Shown here: piece after piece, positions 6,426 through 7,664 of the stretch
Layout: every line of letters begins with the position of its first letter
How positions within the stretch are numbered: the first letter of the stretch is position 1
The notes under the pieces: generated by a model
Database searches by the model: none
What the model was told of the DNA's origin: nothing
Seen by the model: the letters and a program-made list of their open reading frames with translations, nothing else
DNA from: Candidatus Sulfotelmatobacter sp.
GTDB lineage: Bacteria > Acidobacteriota > Terriglobia > Terriglobales > Acidobacteriaceae
Length of the DNA: 7,664 nt
Reading direction: 5' to 3'
Assembly (NCBI GenBank): GCA_030049565.1
Contig: JASIKQ010000380.1
Coordinates: 1 to 7,664, forward strand
Translations under genes and position numbers: made by a program

Positions 6426-6510
6426 AGGGCCCTTGCTGTTCCGCTATGTTCAAAATCGCTCTGCCGCGTTAGTTATACGCTGTTAAAACATTCAGGGCGT
6501 GGAGGGCCCT
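6426..6510 (+). repeat. Pair of AGGGCCCT palindromes upstream of the TetR gene
   Basis: The perfect 8-bp palindrome AGGGCCCT occurs at 6426-6433 and at 6503-6510, each followed by TTG or TTTG. The second overlaps the ribosome binding site and touches the TTG start codon of the TetR-family gene. Between them lies an AT-richer stretch with TTCAAA (6449-6454) and TATACG (6474-6479), a weak promoter-like pair with a 19-bp spacer. Two copies flanking a promoter could serve autoregulation, but TetR operators are usually longer. Confidence 0.35.
6501..6506 (+). promoter_or_regulatory. Ribosome binding site supporting a TTG start for the TetR gene
   Basis: GGAGGG lies 4 nt before the TTG at 6511. 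The alternative GTG at 6499 overlaps this site and has only AGGG immediately before it. The TTG start gives MPRQPDPQLEQRILDAA, a typical TetR N-terminus. Confidence 0.65.
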
Positions 6511-7221
6511 TTGCCCAGACAACCTGATCCTCAACTCGAACAGCGCATTCTGGATGCTGCCTGCCGGCTGTGGGCGCGGGGAGGCGAAAAATCGCTCACC
6601 ATGCGCGGAGTCGCCGGCGCCGCCGGTACCACTACTCCCACGGTCTACGAGCGCTACCACGACCGCGATGACATTCTCCGCGCCGTCCGGCTTCGCACGC
6701 GGCTGGAATTGTTCGCTGCCCTCGGCCGCACACGTTCCCTCGATCAAGCCTGCGAACGCTATCTGGAGTTCGCCCTCCAGCACCCTCATGCCTACGAAGT
6801 GCTCTTCGACGGCTTCGCCCAGCCGCCGTCTCTGCACGAGCCCTGGCCTTCCTTCAATCTAATGCGCCAGTGCCTGACGCAGCGTCTGGGAGGAACTCCC
6901 CGCAGCCACACGCGCCTCATGCTCTCGCTGTGGTCGCTAATGCATGGCACGGCGATGCTGCTCATCCGAGGCGGCGTTTCCGGTGAGCTGCGCACGCAAA
7001 TGTTTTATTCCTGCATGGATGCCCTGGAGGCGATCATCGTCCAGGCGGAGCGAACCAGGGGCAAGAGGCGCTCCGGCCCCAAGTGGCCTTCAAATCTGAT
7101 CTTAGGAGAAGAGACGGAGAGCAAGGTGAGCGGATCCAGATCGGATTCACGCCGAAATTCTCGCTCCCGCAGAGTGCGCAACTCCAAACCCGGCGGCGCA
7201 TCGGCTGCATCCCGACGCTAG
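6511..7221 (+). CDS. TetR/AcrR-family transcriptional regulator with a Ser/Arg-rich C-terminal tail
   Basis: The protein has 236 residues from the TTG. TetR regulators are dimeric repressors that release DNA on binding a small ligand. Residues 9-56 form the DNA-binding domain, with the recognition region VAGAAGTTTPTVYERYHDRD (34-53) closely matching the family helix-turn-helix. Residues 75-180 form the ligand-binding and dimer domain; the LWSLMHGTAML segment (140-150) fits the branch with a conserved W..HG motif. The family domain appears to end near residue 183. A further 53 residues follow, including KWPSNLILGEETES and then a 32-residue stretch with 9 Ser and 9 Arg (205-236), probably disordered and able to contact nucleic acid, or the result of a lost stop codon or frameshift. 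No efflux pump or enzyme gene lies next to it, so the target is unknown. It converges with the TPR gene, leaving 29 bp between stop codons and no clear terminator. Confidence 0.88.
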   Translation: MPRQPDPQLEQRILDAACRLWARGGEKSLTMRGVAGAAGTTTPTVYERYHDRDDILRAVRLRTRLELFAALGRTRSLDQACERYLEFALQHPHAYEVLFDGFAQPPSLHEPWPSFNLMRQCLTQRLGGTPRSHTRLMLSLWSLMHGTAMLLIRGGVSGELRTQMFYSCMDALEAIIVQAERTRGKRRSGPKWPSNLILGEETESKVSGSRSDSRRNSRSRRVRNSKPGGASAASRR

Positions 7222-7250
7222 CACTGATTTTATTCGACGTCGGCCAGGCG

Positions 7251-7664
7251 TTATTGTGGCCCGCTTGTCGCCTCTGCTTTTATGCGCGCGATCGCCTTCT
7301 CCGCCTCTGAAGCGTCGTGGCCGTGCGGCAGAATGTTCAGGTAGTTCTGGTATTCGACCAGCGCCTCGTCCAGAATCCCCAACTTTTCCAGACAAACTGC
7401 CAACCGGATGGTCGCAATCGCATCATTATCTTTGTAGCGCAGCGCTTCGCGATATCGGTTTTCGGCGGCACGGTAGTTCTTGCGCCGGAAATAGAAGTCG
7501 CCCACCTCGACATTCTTCGCCGCCTGGTGCGGATCCCAGGTATGAAACTCGCTGACGCCGTTGTCGGAAGCCTTCGCCTCCGCATCGGCTACCGCTTGCG
7601 AACTTTTCGGATGCGCCTTGGCGTCATCGGCTGGTGGACTCAAATCGATCTGCGAATCTTTGCT
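7251..7664 (-). CDS. Tetratricopeptide repeat (TPR) protein, N-terminal part outside the window
   Basis: The frame is open to the window edge, giving 137 visible residues; a TTG at 7643 is in frame but codons upstream remain open (SKDSQID precedes it), so the gene is treated as partial. Visible residues 1-45 are polar and probably flexible (SPPADDAKAHPKSS). Two TPR units follow at about 48-81 (GDFYFRRKNYRAAENRYREA) and 82-115 (IRLAVCLEKLGILDEALVEY, ending at ILPHG), with a capping helix EAEKAIARIKAEA. TPR units form a helical protein-binding scaffold. The layout resembles acidobacterial TPR proteins related to the BamD/YfiO type of outer-membrane assembly lipoprotein, but the part that would show a lipobox is missing, so this role is only a possibility. 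It converges with the TetR gene. Confidence 0.88.
   Translation of the reverse strand, partial: SKDSQIDLSPPADDAKAHPKSSQAVADAEAKASDNGVSEFHTWDPHQAAKNVEVGDFYFRRKNYRAAENRYREALRYKDNDAIATIRLAVCLEKLGILDEALVEYQNYLNILPHGHDASEAEKAIARIKAEATSGPQ

Noticed and set aside
7222..7250. Bidirectional terminator between the converging TetR and TPR genes
   Set aside because: The gap is 29 bp with only a short CGACGTCG palindrome and no stem-loop followed by a T run.

Overview
The window looks like a piece of an Acidobacteriota chromosome (Terriglobia/Koribacter-like). This is inferred from protein style, not from a marker gene: an S8 protease with SVVWG repeats, a membrane domain of the kind usually fused to signalling modules, an S46 dipeptidyl-peptidase, and a TPR protein with an acidobacterial-looking N-terminus. 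Codon use is moderately GC-rich and even throughout. I see no insertion sequence, phage gene or CRISPR array.

Layout. Positions 1-2312 hold two + strand genes 32 bp apart: the 3' part of a subtilisin-like (S8) protease ending in six SVVWG motifs, then a 243-residue polytopic membrane protein with no output domain. A 12-bp perfect hairpin (2348-2386) closes this unit. A separate + strand gene (2528-4612), with its own candidate promoter and Shine-Dalgarno sequence, encodes a complete secreted S46 dipeptidyl-peptidase with a full catalytic triad and a DPP7-like Gly at the specificity position. Next come two - strand features, a tRNA-Asp(GTC) gene (4875-4951) with its rho-independent terminator (4797-4837), and upstream of it a DinB-like protein gene (5058-5561). 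The DinB gene is divergent from a + strand lipoprotein gene (5644-6384) with a PepSY-like C-terminal end. A + strand TetR-family regulator (6511-7221) has an unusual Ser/Arg-rich tail. It converges on a - strand TPR protein (7251-7664) whose 5' end lies outside the window.

How the genes work together. The only pairing well supported by position is the S8 protease with the membrane protein, a plausible cell-envelope protease/membrane partner unit. The S46 enzyme would take dipeptides from peptide N-termini in the periplasm or outside the cell, and so fits a peptide-scavenging lifestyle with the S8 protease, but the terminator suggests separate transcription. The remaining genes look like unlinked single units. 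No complete, clearly new multi-gene system is visible. The most interesting items are the SVVWG repeat tail, which keeps its protein sequence while its serine codons switch between TCN and AGY families, and the stand-alone membrane domain beside it.
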